From NCBI RefSeq assembly GCF_051851475.1, contig NZ_JBPUSJ010000005.1:186001-250000 (forward strand): a DNA stretch of 64,000 bases, given 5' to 3'. Made by a program: the position numbers and the translations under genes. Every line of letters begins with the position of its first letter. The first letter of the stretch is position 1. Source of the stretch: Carboxylicivirga taeanensis (GTDB lineage: Bacteria > Bacteroidota > Bacteroidia > Bacteroidales > Marinilabiliaceae). This document shows, piece by piece, positions 26,090-35,166 of this stretch. The notes below the pieces were generated by a model. The model was not told the origin of the DNA and searched no databases. It saw only the letters and a program-made list of their open reading frames with translations.

Positions 26090-26935
26090 ATGGGATTTGA
26101 TCTTTTAAAAGGAAAAAGAGGGATTATTTTTGGTGCCCTTAATGACATGTCTATTGCATGGAAAGTGGCTGAAAGAGCTTACGAAGAAGGAGCACGTTTT
26201 ACTCTATCTAATACCCCGGTTGCTTGTCGTATGGGCGAGGTAGTGGAGTTAGGTAAGAAATGTGAAGCAGAGATTATTCCTGCCGACGCTACCAATGTAG
26301 CCGACCTTGAGAATGTTTTCCAAAAATCGATGGAGGTACTAGGAGGAAAAGTAGACTTCGTTCTTCACTCTATCGGAATGTCGTTAAACGTTCGCAAAAA
26401 GAGGGTTTATCATGACTTAGACTATAATTATCTGAATAAGACTTTAGATATTTCGGCTATTTCATTTCATAAAATGTTACAGGTAGCTTTTAAAACGGAT
26501 GCCGTTAATGAGTGGGGCTCTGTTTTAGGATTAAGTTACGTGGCTGCGCAACGCACCTTTTATGGCTATAACGATATGGCAGACGCAAAAGCCCTGTTAG
26601 AGTCAATTGCTCGCAGTTTTGGCTATATCTATGGCCGCGAACGCAAGGTAAGGGTCAATACCATCTCACAATCGCCTACTGTTACAACAGCAGGTAGCGG
26701 TGTAAAAGGTATCGATGGCCTTATTGATTTCTCAGATCGTATGTCGCCGCTGGGTAATGCCGATGCCGGCGATTGTGCCGACTATTGTATCACGATGTTC
26801 TCTGATCTGACACGAAAAGTGACGATGCAGAACCTCTTCCACGACGGTGGGTTCTCCAATGTTGGAATGAGTTTGAGAGCAATGACTCAATATAACAAGA
26901 GTTTCGACACGGATGATTTAGATACCAAATACTAA
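26090..26935 (+). CDS. fabI: Enoyl-[acyl-carrier-protein] reductase (NADH)
   Basis: A 281-residue short-chain dehydrogenase-type enzyme that reduces trans-2-enoyl-ACP, the last step of each round of type II fatty acid elongation in the cytosol. The N-terminus reads GALNDMSIAWKVAE, the FabI dinucleotide-binding variant. The catalytic pair Tyr-x6-Lys is present in YNDMADAK. The RVNTISQSPTVTTAG block is the substrate-loop region of the family. It has its own promoter and terminator, so it is monocistronic. It is the presumed target of triclosan-like inhibitors in this organism, though sensitivity cannot be predicted. Confidence 0.94.
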   Translation: MGFDLLKGKRGIIFGALNDMSIAWKVAERAYEEGARFTLSNTPVACRMGEVVELGKKCEAEIIPADATNVADLENVFQKSMEVLGGKVDFVLHSIGMSLNVRKKRVYHDLDYNYLNKTLDISAISFHKMLQVAFKTDAVNEWGSVLGLSYVAAQRTFYGYNDMADAKALLESIARSFGYIYGRERKVRVNTISQSPTVTTAGSGVKGIDGLIDFSDRMSPLGNADAGDCADYCITMFSDLTRKVTMQNLFHDGGFSNVGMSLRAMTQYNKSFDTDDLDTKY

Positions 26936-26943
26936 TATGATAG

Positions 26944-26969
26944 AAAGGGTGCCTAAAGCACCCTTTTTT
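26944..26969 (+). terminator. Terminator of fabI
   Basis: Stem GAAAGGGTGC/GCACCCTTTT with a 5-base loop, followed by a run of T. It starts 7 bases after the fabI stop. Confidence 0.88.
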
Positions 26970-27030
26970 CATAGGGTTAATTTCCCGAAAAGCACTGCAC
27001 TCAAAATTTTTAAAGTCTTTTATTTATCAT

Positions 27031-27038
27031 TAAATTTG
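27031..27038 (+). promoter_or_regulatory. -7 promoter element of cysDN
   Basis: TAAATTTG matches TAnnTTTG exactly. Its position supports the start at 27111 rather than the longer frame beginning at 26937 inside the fabI terminator region. Confidence 0.5.
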
Positions 27039-27110
27039 GCGACGTTTTTGTTAGAAATGGCAGTGAACAGAATATTTGCCAAGTTATATTGTAGGACAAA
27101 TCAACTTATC

Positions 27111-28016
27111 ATGGATCAATACCGAATAAATCACCTTAAGGAACTGGAAGCAGAGTCTATCTACGTTATTCGAGAGGTTGCTGCTCAATTTGAAAATCCT
27201 GTGATGTTATTCTCTGGAGGAAAAGACTCAATTGTAATGTTTCATCTGGCACGCAAGGCGTTTTGGCCTGCCAAAGTACCATTCCCTTTGATGCATATTG
27301 ACACAGGGCACAACTTCCCTGAGACCATTGAATATCGCGATCGCGTCATGGAGGAAACCGGCACCAAGTGCATCGTTGCCATGGTACAGGATTCTATAGA
27401 CCAGGGCCGTGCGGTGGAAGAAAAAGGGGTGAATGCAAGCCGTAATAAGCTGCAGACAGTGACGCTTTTAGATGCCATTGAAAACAATAAGTTTGATGCA
27501 GCAATGGGCGGCGGTCGACGTGATGAGGAAAAAGCACGTGCAAAAGAGCGTTTTTTCTCGCACCGTGATGAGTTTGGGCAGTGGGATCCAAAAAATCAGC
27601 GCCCTGAATTATGGAATATATTTAACGGCCGTAAAAATATGGGAGAGCATTTTCGTGTGTTCCCTATCAGTAACTGGACAGAAATGGATGTATGGCAGTA
27701 TATCTACATGGAAGAAATAGAGCTGCCAAGTTTATATTTTACGCATAAGCGAAAGGTATTCAATCGCGATGGCGCCTGGTTAGCTTTAGAGCCATTTATG
27801 CAACTCAAGGATACTGAAGAGGTGGTGGAGATGGATGTTCGCTGTCGTACCATTGGCGATGTAACCTGTACAGGGCTGACGCTGTCAACAGCTAATACGC
27901 TGGAAGATATTATTCATGAGGTTGCAGCAAGTCGCACTACCGAGCGCGGAGGTCGCGCTGACGATAAGCGATCGGAGTCAGCCATGGAAGACCGCAAGCG
28001 AGAAGGCTATTTCTAA
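27111..28016 (+). CDS. cysD: Sulfate adenylyltransferase subunit 2
   Basis: The catalytic subunit of ATP sulfurylase, about 301 residues, activating sulfate with ATP to adenosine-5'-phosphosulfate. The PP-loop is FSGGKDSIVMFHLA, followed by HIDTGHNFPETIEYRD and the GGRRDEEKARAKERFFSHRD segment of the family. The ATG at 27111 is used since the upstream frame would overlap the fabI terminator and the promoter. It works as a heterodimer with CysN encoded 28 bases downstream. No cysC, cysH or sulfite reductase gene is adjacent. Confidence 0.95.
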   Translation: MDQYRINHLKELEAESIYVIREVAAQFENPVMLFSGGKDSIVMFHLARKAFWPAKVPFPLMHIDTGHNFPETIEYRDRVMEETGTKCIVAMVQDSIDQGRAVEEKGVNASRNKLQTVTLLDAIENNKFDAAMGGGRRDEEKARAKERFFSHRDEFGQWDPKNQRPELWNIFNGRKNMGEHFRVFPISNWTEMDVWQYIYMEEIELPSLYFTHKRKVFNRDGAWLALEPFMQLKDTEEVVEMDVRCRTIGDVTCTGLTLSTANTLEDIIHEVAASRTTERGGRADDKRSESAMEDRKREGYF

Positions 28017-28044
28017 TCTTTGTCAAATCTGAAAATTCAAAAAT

Positions 28045-29322
28045 ATGTCCGGAAAAGAATCAGGATATCTAGATATGGAGCTTTTACGCTTCACCACAGC
28101 TGGAAGTGTTGATGATGGTAAAAGCACCCTTATAGGTCGATTGTTATATGATAGTAAAGCCATCTTTGAAGATCAGATGGAGGCCATTGAGCGTGTTAGT
28201 GAGCGCTCGGGGCACGAGGAGGTGAATCTGGCACTGCTGACTGATGGGTTGCGCTCTGAACGTGAGCAAGGCATTACCATTGATGTGGCTTACCGCTATT
28301 TTGCAACGCCTAAGCGTAAGTTTATCATTGCCGATACCCCGGGGCACATTCAGTATACCCGTAATATGGTTACTGGCGCCAGCACCGCTAATGTGGCTTT
28401 AATATTGGTTGATGCGCGCCACGGAGTATTGGAGCAAACATTGCGCCATGCCTATATTGCGTCGCTGTTGCAAATTCCTCATGTTATCTTCTGTATCAAT
28501 AAAATGGATTTGGTTGATTACAGCCAGGAAACATTTGATAAAATTAAGTCTGATATTGATGCTGTATCGTCAAAATTATCAGTAAAAGACATTCGCTTTG
28601 TGCCAATTAGTGCCCTTAAAGGTGATAATGTGGTTGAGCGCTCGGCGACCATGGATTGGTATGATGGCCCTACACTCATGTACCTGTTGGAAAACATCCA
28701 CATCAGTAGCGATATTAATCACGAAGACTTCCGTTTCCCGGTACAGTATGTGATTCGTCCTCAATCGGCAGAATGGCCCGATTATCGTGGTTATGCGGGG
28801 CGTATTGCCAGTGGTGCCATTAATGTGGGGGATGAGGTAAGCGTTCTACCTAGCGGATTTTCTTCAAAGGTTAAATCTATTGACATGATGGAGGAGGCCT
28901 TGGAAGTTGGTTTCGCACCGCAGTCTGTTTCCATTACGCTTGAGGATGAGATTGACATTAGCCGTGGCGATATGTTGATTAAGACTAATAACGGGTCAGT
29001 ACCGAAAAATAGTCAGGATATCGAAGCAATGGTTTGTTGGTTCAATGAGCGTAAGCTGGTTCCGCGCGGTAAGTATGTGATACGACATACCTCTTCTGAT
29101 GCGCGCTGTATGGTAACCGATGTTCAATACAAAATGAATATCAATACGCTGGAGAAGAATGAAGATGATATAGAGGTTGGTATGAATGATATTGCACGTA
29201 TCAAACTCCGTACTACCAAGCCGCTTTTCTTCGATTCATATAGCCGTAACCGCATTACCGGAAGTATTATTCTGGTTGATGAAGCAACTAATGAAACCGT
29301 TGCTGCTGGTATGATTATTTAG
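28045..29322 (+). CDS. cysN: Sulfate adenylyltransferase subunit 1 (GTPase)
   Basis: The GTPase subunit of ATP sulfurylase, 425 residues, an EF-Tu-like fold that drives CysD by GTP hydrolysis. The P-loop is AGSVDDGKSTLIGRLLYD, switch II is DTPGHIQYTRNM, and the specificity motif is INKMDLVD. The length fits CysN alone, without the fused APS kinase (CysC) found in some bacteria. It lies directly after cysD and ends at a strong bidirectional terminator. Sulfate activation fits sulfur assimilation and could also feed sulfonolipid or sulfated-glycan metabolism; that is speculative. Confidence 0.95.
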   Translation: MSGKESGYLDMELLRFTTAGSVDDGKSTLIGRLLYDSKAIFEDQMEAIERVSERSGHEEVNLALLTDGLRSEREQGITIDVAYRYFATPKRKFIIADTPGHIQYTRNMVTGASTANVALILVDARHGVLEQTLRHAYIASLLQIPHVIFCINKMDLVDYSQETFDKIKSDIDAVSSKLSVKDIRFVPISALKGDNVVERSATMDWYDGPTLMYLLENIHISSDINHEDFRFPVQYVIRPQSAEWPDYRGYAGRIASGAINVGDEVSVLPSGFSSKVKSIDMMEEALEVGFAPQSVSITLEDEIDISRGDMLIKTNNGSVPKNSQDIEAMVCWFNERKLVPRGKYVIRHTSSDARCMVTDVQYKMNINTLEKNEDDIEVGMNDIARIKLRTTKPLFFDSYSRNRITGSIILVDEATNETVAAGMII

Positions 29323-29342
29323 AACAATAAATACTTAAAATA

Positions 29343-29378
29343 AAAGGCCGCTACTCATTTGGGTAGCGGCCTTTCTTT
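29343..29378. terminator. Bidirectional terminator, cysN / FadL-like gene
   Basis: A perfect 12-bp stem (AAAGGCCGCTAC / GTAGCGGCCTTT, loop of 8) with T-rich tails on both strands, between convergent genes. Confidence 0.92.
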
Positions 29379-29401
29379 GGTTAAGAATAGGTTGGAGAAG
29401 G

Positions 29402-31009
29402 TTAAAATTTCCAACCAAAGGTAAAGCTTGCCTGGTGGTTTTTGTTACTTAACTCGATGCCCGTGAAATATAAGGGATCAATGTGAGGATGACTCAAGTA
29501 ATCAGGATTGGCATTTATGTTATATGTTTCCTTATTAAATAGCATGGCATAGGCTACATCGAAGAAAAAGTTCTTGTTACGAAACCCAATTCCTGTAGTT
29601 GCCATCCATTTCGTCAGCTCCTTATCTGTATATTCTTTTTTTAATGGTGAATCAAAATAGGCAGCACCTGCTCTAATTGCGAAAAACGGAACCGGTTTAA
29701 GTTCGATTCCCGCACGAAAATTGTGCGTCATTTTCATCTGTTCATCAATTTGGTCGTTAAGCTCCCTGTAGTAGGTGTCATAGCCGTTTTTCGAACTGAA
29801 TTTAGAAGAGGTGTGATCGGTCATTTCATAATCTACCGATAAGAGTGCAAATTTGCCTAAAACGATGGCCGCACTACCAGTTGCTTTGTAGGGCGTGCGG
29901 TAGTTGTAACTGTAATCAAACATATAGCTTGATTTCTTCTGCGCCGAAAAGCGGTCCTTAAAGTAAGACTCCATTCCGTAATAAAACTCCTCATCTACAT
30001 CATAAAAGGTGGGGGAATGAATGGCGGCACCCAATCGAATGGGATGCAGATTAACGATTAACCCAAATTTTCCGTTCACCCCAAACCCTTTCTGAGAAAG
30101 TTGTGAGTACATATCATAATAATCGAGGTCTTCATTGTAGCCGGGATTGAAACCATAGGCATTTACTTCTCTAAAGCTTTCCTTTTGTTCGAATCGGTAG
30201 GTCTGGAAGTTGATTGAAGCACCCATTAGCAGGATATGGCTGATGTTGGCTCCGAAAGTAAGGCCATATTCGCCGGCGTAACCACTGCGATCTATCAGGT
30301 TGTATTGATCAATGCCGTTGATGTTTCGATCAATGATTTCACCGGGGCGATCCGAATCTACATATTGATATTGACTCAGGTAAATATCTTCTTCACCCTC
30401 CACTACATCGGTTAAATAGCTTTCGTAGGCCCAATAGGAGCGATGAAGAGGGTTGAATCCGTTGTCGTTATTTTCAATATCCTCCAGCTCATAGGGTATA
30501 TAACCATTGCTTTGCATGGTTATGTTATTCAGTAGGGTGTTAAAACCGCTACCATCGTAAAAATCTTTAATATTCTGACCAAGCAGCATGTTTAAATTTT
30601 GGTTGAAGTCTGCTGTTCTGTTGTAGGTGAAACCAAAGTGGGTGCTGATTAGTCCTTTGTCTTTTTCTCTTAAGGGTCTAATCGTTGTAACTCCTCCAAT
30701 TTGGTTAAAGGGAAACGAAAACTTGTCATCTTTACTCTTTAATCCCAGAAACTCTGATTCTACCTGATTGATTGAGATGGAAGGGGTAAAAGCAAATTCT
30801 GAGGTGCGGTAAACAGCAATGCCGGCCGGGTTGATGCTAATGGCACTTAGGTCGCCTCCAAGTGCACCAAACGCATTGGCCATACCAAGCGAACGCGATG
30901 TGCCGGTCAACTCATGTTTGTTAAATCTAAGCGCGTCATCAATGTTTTGTGCAACGACCGCTCCTGCTGTCAGTAAGCCAAAAAGTAGGGTATATGCTAT
31001 TTTTTTCAT
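29402..31009 (-). CDS. FadL/OmpP1-like outer-membrane transport protein
   Basis: A 535-residue outer-membrane beta-barrel protein. The signal peptide ends VVAQ (about residue 21). The N-terminus after cleavage, with GTSRSLGMANAFGALGGDLSAISINPAG, is the hallmark N-terminal hatch sequence of FadL/OmpP1 proteins. The rest is strand-rich with C-terminal ASFTFGWKF, ending with Phe. FadL proteins take up long-chain fatty acids or other hydrophobic compounds, but Bacteroidota members are diverse and the substrate is unknown. It is 36 bases downstream of the Ser-rich lipoprotein gene, so the two may be co-transcribed. Confidence 0.85.
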   Translation of the reverse strand: MKKIAYTLLFGLLTAGAVVAQNIDDALRFNKHELTGTSRSLGMANAFGALGGDLSAISINPAGIAVYRTSEFAFTPSISINQVESEFLGLKSKDDKFSFPFNQIGGVTTIRPLREKDKGLISTHFGFTYNRTADFNQNLNMLLGQNIKDFYDGSGFNTLLNNITMQSNGYIPYELEDIENNDNGFNPLHRSYWAYESYLTDVVEGEEDIYLSQYQYVDSDRPGEIIDRNINGIDQYNLIDRSGYAGEYGLTFGANISHILLMGASINFQTYRFEQKESFREVNAYGFNPGYNEDLDYYDMYSQLSQKGFGVNGKFGLIVNLHPIRLGAAIHSPTFYDVDEEFYYGMESYFKDRFSAQKKSSYMFDYSYNYRTPYKATGSAAIVLGKFALLSVDYEMTDHTSSKFSSKNGYDTYYRELNDQIDEQMKMTHNFRAGIELKPVPFFAIRAGAAYFDSPLKKEYTDKELTKWMATTGIGFRNKNFFFDVAYAMLFNKETYNINANPDYLSHPHIDPLYFTGIELSNKNHQASFTFGWKF

Positions 31010-31045
31010 GAGACATTCTTTTTGAGGGTGATGAGATAAAAGTTT

Positions 31046-32557
31046 CTATCGTCTGGTGCCACTGCTGCGCGAGGAACTTCCTCCACTGCTGGAACCTGAG
31101 CTTCTGGTGCTGCTGCCTGAACTTCTGGAGCTGCCTGAGTAGCTCGAGCTGCTGGATGAGCGACTAGGTGTATAGCTGCTTTTCGAACTGCTGCCCGATG
31201 ATCTGCTTGGTGTGTAGCTGCTCTTCGAACTACTACCTGATGATCTGGAAGGCGAATAACTGCTACCTCTGCTACCTGATGAGTAGGATGAGCGCGAGCT
31301 GCTGCTGGACCTGTAACTGCCCGAAGAGTTTTGCGACCTGGTTGTGCTGGGCCTGCTTACTCTGCTTGATGTGCCCGTGCTGCGCGTTGTTGAGGGGCGA
31401 GAGTAGGTGGCGTTGCGGTTGTAGCTAGAACGGCTCGAACTACTTCTTGTGTTAGAGTAGCTGGGCGTGTAACTACGTCTGGTCGTTTGTATCGTCCTGC
31501 TTCCGGTGTTGGTATTTTGAGTGTTAGAATTGCTTATCGTGCTCTTTTTCTGTGGGTTTTGATTATTTGTATAAGTATAAGTTCTGCCACTTCTTTGGCT
31601 TGTTACGGTACGTGTGTTGGTTCTATCCGTATTGTTATTATCAAGGGTATAGTTGCCTCTTGAAGGGGCGGAGGTGTTGGATGAATTTAAACTGCTGCGC
31701 GTAGCCGAAGATCTGGTTGAAGAACTGCTCTGCTCTCTGGATGAACTGATAGCAGTTGAACTACCTCCTCTGGGGGCATTAATTTTTCGCTGAGCCATGC
31801 CGCCACCACCCGGATAATGGGCAGGTGGGTAATAGGCACCGCCATAGTGTGGGTGATAGTGATGATGTCCGTAGTAGGGATAATACCATGGATTGTGCCA
31901 AGGTGAATACCAAGGGTCATAATAACCATAATAAGGGTAGTTCCATCCCCAGCTCATCGAGAAATTCCAGCGCCATGGATTATTGTAACCATAGTTCCAA
32001 CGGTAGTCGTTGTACCAGGGATTGCTCCAGGTTGGAAAAGCATAGGCATAGTTACCATCTACGTAAACATTCCAATCCCAGTTGTTGAAGTAAACCATGT
32101 CGTTGTATAGGGGTGACCAATAGGGGATGCCGTTAAATGGCCCGTGAAATTTGATGAGTCGCTCGGCATAATCCTGATCCATAGCTGAGCCATCGAATCC
32201 GTCAACCCAATACCCGGTTTCTTCGTTATAGTAAACCAGTGTATCCATTTGTGCCAGTGAATCATTGGCCAGCAGGTTTAGATAGTCAGACTGAATCTGG
32301 GAAAAATTGCGGTTGTCTTCAAGGGCTAATTCCGATTGCTTATAATCGGTTTTTAGTTGATTCTCTGCCTTTCGGTCTTCGTTTCTCAATGCCTTATCTT
32401 GTTGGACAGGGGCATATGAATCGTCAACAACTACTGGATTACTTTTGGGTTTGTAATACAAGTCGTCATCGTAATAGCTGCTGTCCAGGTATTGAGAAGA
32501 ACTGCATCCGCTTAAAATAAGCAGGATAAATAAGCTGAATATTGTATAGGTTTTCAT
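31046..32557 (-). CDS. Ser/Arg-rich and Tyr/Trp-rich repeat lipoprotein
   Basis: A lipoprotein of about 503 residues of unknown function. The signal peptide ends LILSGC (Cys near residue 18). After about 120 ordinary acidic residues comes a Tyr/Trp/Pro/His-rich zone (about 175-255, patterns such as WNYPYYGYYDPWYSPW), then a low-complexity Ser/Arg/Thr region to the C-terminus, with three copies of a 14-residue unit (YTPSRSSGSSSK pattern) near the end. Such aromatic then Ser-rich tails occur in Bacteroidota surface proteins previously annotated as vitellogenin-like. No catalytic motif is seen. The Ser/Arg tail suggests binding of an acidic surface polymer; this is a guess. The ATG at 32557 follows a GTG. 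Confidence 0.75.
   Translation of the reverse strand: MKTYTIFSLFILLILSGCSSSQYLDSSYYDDDLYYKPKSNPVVVDDSYAPVQQDKALRNEDRKAENQLKTDYKQSELALEDNRNFSQIQSDYLNLLANDSLAQMDTLVYYNEETGYWVDGFDGSAMDQDYAERLIKFHGPFNGIPYWSPLYNDMVYFNNWDWNVYVDGNYAYAFPTWSNPWYNDYRWNYGYNNPWRWNFSMSWGWNYPYYGYYDPWYSPWHNPWYYPYYGHHHYHPHYGGAYYPPAHYPGGGGMAQRKINAPRGGSSTAISSSREQSSSSTRSSATRSSLNSSNTSAPSRGNYTLDNNNTDRTNTRTVTSQRSGRTYTYTNNQNPQKKSTISNSNTQNTNTGSRTIQTTRRSYTPSYSNTRSSSSRSSYNRNATYSRPSTTRSTGTSSRVSRPSTTRSQNSSGSYRSSSSSRSSYSSGSRGSSYSPSRSSGSSSKSSYTPSRSSGSSSKSSYTPSRSSSSSSYSGSSRSSGSSTRSSGSSSGGSSSRSSGTRR
31139..31264 (-). repeat. Three 42-bp tandem repeats within the lipoprotein gene
   Basis: Codes for three successive 14-residue units (SSY-S/T-PSRSSGSSSK type, the third diverged). 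The first two units are nearly identical in protein and differ slightly at nucleotide level. A multiple of three, so copy number can vary without frameshift. Confidence 0.75.
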
Positions 32558-32739
32558 CACTAATCCTCCGGATTTACATGGTTAAAACTCAAGTAAAAAT
32601 TAGCAAATACCATGCCGTTGTATTAAAAAATGTAAATTTTATTTTAGTAAACGTTAACAGTCTCTTGCCAGGTAAATGGCAAACAGTGCAATATTAAAAA
32701 ATCAAGGGTTATGGCCTAACAGATTGGCTTAAATTTTGT

Positions 32740-32747
32740 TATTTTTG
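32740..32747 (+). promoter_or_regulatory. -7 promoter element of proS
   Basis: TATTTTTG fits TAnnTTTG, 41 bases before the proS start. No clear -33 element. Confidence 0.5.
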
Positions 32748-32788
32748 TAGCCCTTGTTAAGTAACGGATACAAATTAAGAATTAGAAA

Positions 32789-34261
32789 ATGGCAAAAGTA
32801 TTAACGCCTAGGAGTGAAAGTTATTCACAGTGGTACAATGACCTTGTATTAAAAGCCGATTTGGCCGAAAATTCAGCCGTACGTGGATGTATGGTTATTA
32901 AACCTTATGGCTATGCTATATGGGAAAAAATGCAAAGTGTATTAGACCGTATGTTTAAAGATACGGGACATGAGAATGCCTACTTTCCGATTTTTATACC
33001 CAAGTCATTTTTTAGTAAAGAAGCCGCCCATGTGGAAGGGTTTGCCAAAGAATGTGCCGTTGTAACTCATTATCGTTTAATGAACGATCCGGATGGAAAT
33101 GGGGTTGTGGTTGATCCCGAGGCCAAGCTCGAAGAGGAGTTGATTGTTCGCCCTACATCAGAAACCATCATTTGGAATACCTATAAAAACTGGATTCAGT
33201 CTTACCGCGACCTGCCGATTAAATGTAACCAGTGGGCCAACGTGGTGCGCTGGGAGATGCGTACGCGCTTATTTTTGCGCACGGCCGAGTTTTTGTGGCA
33301 GGAAGGACATACGGCTCATGCAACCAAAGCAGAGGCTATCGAGGAAACAGAAACCATGATTAATATATATGGTGACTTTGCCGAGAAGTACATGGCAGTG
33401 CCGGTTGTAAAAGGCATTAAATCGGCTAACGAGCGCTTTGCGGGTGCTTTAGAAACGTATACCATTGAGGCCCTAATGCAGGATGGTAAAGCTCTGCAGT
33501 CGGGTACGTCTCACTTTTTAGGGCAGAATTTTGCCAAAGCCTTTGATGTGAAGTTTGCCAGTAAAGAAGGAAAAGAAGATTATGTGTGGGCTACTTCATG
33601 GGGGGTTTCAACGCGCCTGATGGGTGCTTTAATTATGGCGCACTCCGATGATAATGGACTGGTATTGCCTCCAAAATTGGCACCTATACAGGTGGTGATT
33701 GTGCCTATCTTCCGTAAGGATGAGGAGTTGGCAAAAATTAAAGAAGTAGCAGGAGGTATTATGTCTAAGCTGCGTGCTAAAGGCATTGATGTGAAGTTTG
33801 ACGATAATGACAATAAAAAACCAGGCTGGAAATTTGCGGAGTATGAGCTGAAAGGGGTACCTGTACGATTGGCCATGGGACCTCGTGATCTGGAGAATGG
33901 AACAGTTGAAGTGGCGCGCCGCGATACGCTCAGTAAAGAAGTGGTTGCCCTGGATGGAATTGATGAGCATATAACAAACTTGCTCGATGAGATTCAGGAG
34001 AATATCTTCAAAAAAGCGCTGGATTTCAGAGCTGAAAATACAGTTTCTGTCGATACTTACGATGAGTTCAAAGAGCGCCTGGAAGAGGGTGGATTTATCA
34101 TGGCTCATTGGGATGGAACGCCCGAAACTGAGCAGAAGATTAAAGAAGAAACGAAAGCCACTATCCGTTGTATTCCATTGGATCAGCCAGAGGAAGAAGG
34201 AGTTTGTATCTATTCAGGTAAGCCATCTAATAAGCGTGTAATGTTTGCACGTGCCTATTAA
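32789..34261 (+). CDS. proS: Proline-tRNA ligase, eukaryotic/archaeal-type short form
   Basis: A class II aminoacyl-tRNA synthetase of 490 residues that charges tRNA-Pro. It is the shorter form without the bacterial insertion editing domain and with the C-terminal zinc-binding-like extension that ends in a tyrosine (VMFARAY). Class II motifs include PTSETIIWNTYKNWIQSY (motif 2 region) and GTSHFLGQNFAKAFD; motif 3 is around GVSTRLMGALIMAHSDD. Lacking the INS domain, misacylated Ala-tRNA-Pro would have to be cleared by a free-standing deacylase elsewhere. Confidence 0.95.
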   Translation: MAKVLTPRSESYSQWYNDLVLKADLAENSAVRGCMVIKPYGYAIWEKMQSVLDRMFKDTGHENAYFPIFIPKSFFSKEAAHVEGFAKECAVVTHYRLMNDPDGNGVVVDPEAKLEEELIVRPTSETIIWNTYKNWIQSYRDLPIKCNQWANVVRWEMRTRLFLRTAEFLWQEGHTAHATKAEAIEETETMINIYGDFAEKYMAVPVVKGIKSANERFAGALETYTIEALMQDGKALQSGTSHFLGQNFAKAFDVKFASKEGKEDYVWATSWGVSTRLMGALIMAHSDDNGLVLPPKLAPIQVVIVPIFRKDEELAKIKEVAGGIMSKLRAKGIDVKFDDNDNKKPGWKFAEYELKGVPVRLAMGPRDLENGTVEVARRDTLSKEVVALDGIDEHITNLLDEIQENIFKKALDFRAENTVSVDTYDEFKERLEEGGFIMAHWDGTPETEQKIKEETKATIRCIPLDQPEEEGVCIYSGKPSNKRVMFARAY

Positions 34262-34285
34262 AAGATTTCGAATTACAATATTCTT

Positions 34286-34319
34286 AAGGGAAACTATGAT
34301 GATGGTTTCCCTTTTTTTG
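34286..34319 (+). terminator. Terminator of proS
   Basis: Stem AAGGGAAAC/GTTTCCCTT with a 10-base loop, followed by T-run, beginning 25 bases after the stop. Confidence 0.85.
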
Positions 34320-34376
34320 TGCGAAAAAGTTTAAATTTAGCCAACCTTTAATGAGTCTAAACAAAAAGCACTTTCT

Positions 34377-35066
34377 ATGAATAATACAAGCATTAAAAAA
34401 GGGATAGTCGATATCTTACAAACTAAAGCCGTCATCAAGCAAGATGTGTTTGAATCGACCAAAAAGAACTTTGAATTACTCAAAGAGGTGCTTAAAACTG
34501 TTCAGCGCGAGTATAACGAACAACTGGGAGATGCAGACCGGAGGGTTCATCTGCTATTTGAGGATAAAGGTGAGTTTGTAGCTCAGCTAAAAGTGGCTGG
34601 CGATGTGCTGGTGTTCCACATGCATACCAACACGTTTGAATTCGATCGCGACCACGAAGTATGGAAAAGCGACTACGTGCAAGTTGATGAAAACAACTCG
34701 TATTGCGGTGTTGTTAATATTTATAACTTCCTACACGACTCATTCAGGTATAACCGGGAGCACGATGCAGGATACCTCATTGCGAGAGTTTTTATTAATC
34801 GGGAAGGTCATTACTTTGTTGAAGGAAAGCGCCAGAAAGGAACCGGAATTAATCATTTTGGAAGCTCCTTAATCAATGCAGCCAATTGGCAGCAGATAAT
34901 TGAAACGGCGATTTTGTACGCCCTGGAATTCGATTTATTAGTGCCTCCCTACGATGATGTGAAGATTATTTCAATGATGCAGATGAGCAGCGAAATACTT
35001 AGCTCAAAAATGCAGACCGGCAAACGTTTGGGCTTTGTGTATAATGCGGATGATGTAAAACAATAA
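34377..35066 (+). CDS. Conserved hypothetical cytosolic protein
   Basis: A 229-residue soluble protein with no signal peptide, transmembrane segment or motif I recognise. An N-terminal helical part (about 1-65) is followed by an alpha/beta part with LHLLF-type strands, a HMHTNTFEFDRDHEVWKSDY segment, and a helix-rich C-terminus. Acidic and aromatic residues are frequent and a C-terminal helical stretch (IISMMQMSSEILSSKM) is amphipathic. It has no partners: the next gene, pepT, is 100 bases downstream with its own leader. Codon use is like its neighbours, so it looks like an old chromosomal gene. Function unknown. Confidence 0.75.
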   Translation: MNNTSIKKGIVDILQTKAVIKQDVFESTKKNFELLKEVLKTVQREYNEQLGDADRRVHLLFEDKGEFVAQLKVAGDVLVFHMHTNTFEFDRDHEVWKSDYVQVDENNSYCGVVNIYNFLHDSFRYNREHDAGYLIARVFINREGHYFVEGKRQKGTGINHFGSSLINAANWQQIIETAILYALEFDLLVPPYDDVKIISMMQMSSEILSSKMQTGKRLGFVYNADDVKQ

Positions 35067-35166
35067 ATGAGGTGCTGTAATTCAGTTTTAAAACTATCAG
35101 AATTAAAAATTATTTTTAAACATACGCTTGCAGCTAACGGCTAATAGCTTTCAGCTTTATAATATT

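Noticed and set aside
31139..31264. CRISPR-like array
   Set aside because: The repeats are contiguous, coding and without spacers of regular size.
33629..34108. Open frame of 159 codons on the minus strand
   Set aside because: Antisense to the proS gene, whose motifs are clear.
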